Source: an uncultured Ruminococcus sp.
GTDB lineage: Bacteria; Bacillota; Clostridia; Oscillospirales; Acutalibacteraceae
Reading direction: 5' to 3'
Assembly: GCA_902772755.1 (NCBI GenBank)
Contig: CACYCD010000271.1
Span: forward strand, 1 to 5,562
DNA length: 5,562 nucleotides
Part shown: in pieces, positions 5,108 to 5,562 of the stretch
Position numbering within the stretch: position 1 is the stretch's first letter
Layout of the letters: each line of letters starts with the position of its first letter
Program-made: the position numbers and the translations under genes
The notes under the pieces: model-generated
Databases searched by the model: none
Seen by the model: only the letters and a program-made list of their open reading frames with translations
Told to the model about the DNA's origin: nothing

Positions 5108-5562
5108 TATTTCACTGTCACCTTGATGACGGCTTTTTTCTTGGAGCCGTCCTTGGCAGTTACGGTCACCTTGGAGCTACCCTTCTTTACGCCTGTGATC
5201 TTGACGGTGGCAGACTTCTTGATCGTCTTTGCACTGAGCTTGATGTTCTTGTTTGAGGCTTTCAGTGTGCAGGCGGTATTATTGGCGTTGCTCGGTGAAA
5301 CTGTTATCTTCACCTTTTTGGAAGCACCCTTCTTGATCTTAACGGATTTGGGTGCGGTGATCTTTTTAACGGGCTGTTTTACAGTCACAACGCACTTTGC
5401 GGACTTCTTTGAGCCGTCCTTTGCGGTAGCTGTGATGTTTGCACTGCCCTTAGCTTTGGCTGTTACCTTGCCGGCGGCGGATACTGTGGCTACGCTCTTT
5501 TTGGAGGTTGCCCACTTTACAGCCTTGTTGGTGGCATTGCTCGGTGAAACAGTTGCTTTAAG
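5107..5562 (-). CDS. C-terminal end of a Big_2 (bacterial Ig-like) repeat protein (partial)
   Basis: The frame is open from the right edge of the window, so the N-terminus is missing; 151 residues are visible. They form two Ig-like repeats of about 80-90 residues, sharing TVSPSNA (residues 4-10, and again near 90) and TAKDGSKK (46-53, and again near 137). The first has the classical Big_2 core (WATSKKSVATVS, then GKVTAKAKGSANIT). The second has lost the Trp and the VATVS strand and is richer in lysine. Such domains usually sit in secreted or surface proteins and serve adhesion or spacing; a signal peptide would be off the window. The protein stops right after the last strand (KVTVK), with no LPXTG, dockerin or membrane anchor, so it is either released or held by its N-terminal part. 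The GTG at 5388 is internal, not the start. The stop overlaps the rpn start. Confidence 0.85.
   Translation of the reverse strand, partial: LKATVSPSNATNKAVKWATSKKSVATVSAAGKVTAKAKGSANITATAKDGSKKSAKCVVTVKQPVKKITAPKSVKIKKGASKKVKITVSPSNANNTACTLKASNKNIKLSAKTIKKSATVKITGVKKGSSKVTVTAKDGSKKKAVIKVTVK

Noticed and set aside
5107..5388. GTG at 5388 as the start of a 93-aa gene
   Set aside because: The frame continues to the window edge through another clear Big_2 repeat, so this is an internal valine.

Overview
The window looks like chromosomal DNA from an anaerobic Clostridia-type Firmicute, most likely a Ruminococcus or close relative in the Oscillospiraceae. This rests on family resemblance: a long subfamily-2 PyrF, a short PHLGAST-type SerA next to SerC, a clostridial-type Rpn nuclease and Big_2 repeats, all with moderate GC and good Shine-Dalgarno sites. 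I recalled these likenesses; no search was run.

Layout, left to right. (1) Positions 1-1724, plus strand: the end of a pyrimidine operon, with pyrE (its start is off the window), pyrF 12 bp later, and a 68-codon zinc-ribbon gene that overlaps the pyrF stop as ATGA. PyrE and PyrF catalyse the last two steps to UMP. (2) Positions 1725-1884: an intergenic switch-over. A hairpin, probably the pyr terminator, is followed by a good sigma-A-type promoter (TTGACT, 17 bp, TAAAAT) whose -35 box overlaps the 3' arm of the hairpin. (3) Positions 1885-4119, plus strand: serC and serA, a serine-biosynthesis pair. SerA makes 3-phosphohydroxypyruvate and SerC transaminates it to phosphoserine. SerA ends in a shortened ACT-like tail. 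(4) Positions 4131-4181: a strong terminator between convergent transcription units. (5) Positions 5562-4190, minus strand: the end of a lysine-rich Big_2 (Ig-like) repeat protein, joined by a TAATG stop/start overlap to an Rpn-family PD-(D/E)XK nuclease gene.

The most interesting signal is inside the Rpn gene. Its last 75 codons begin with an ATG at 4417 that has a near-perfect Shine-Dalgarno site (AAGGAG, 9-nt spacer) and an exact TATAAT further upstream. This matches the gene-within-a-gene arrangement reported for E. coli rpn anti-phage genes, where a short C-terminal product restrains the toxic full-length nuclease. Here it is an inference from sequence only. The biosynthetic part of the window is otherwise ordinary.
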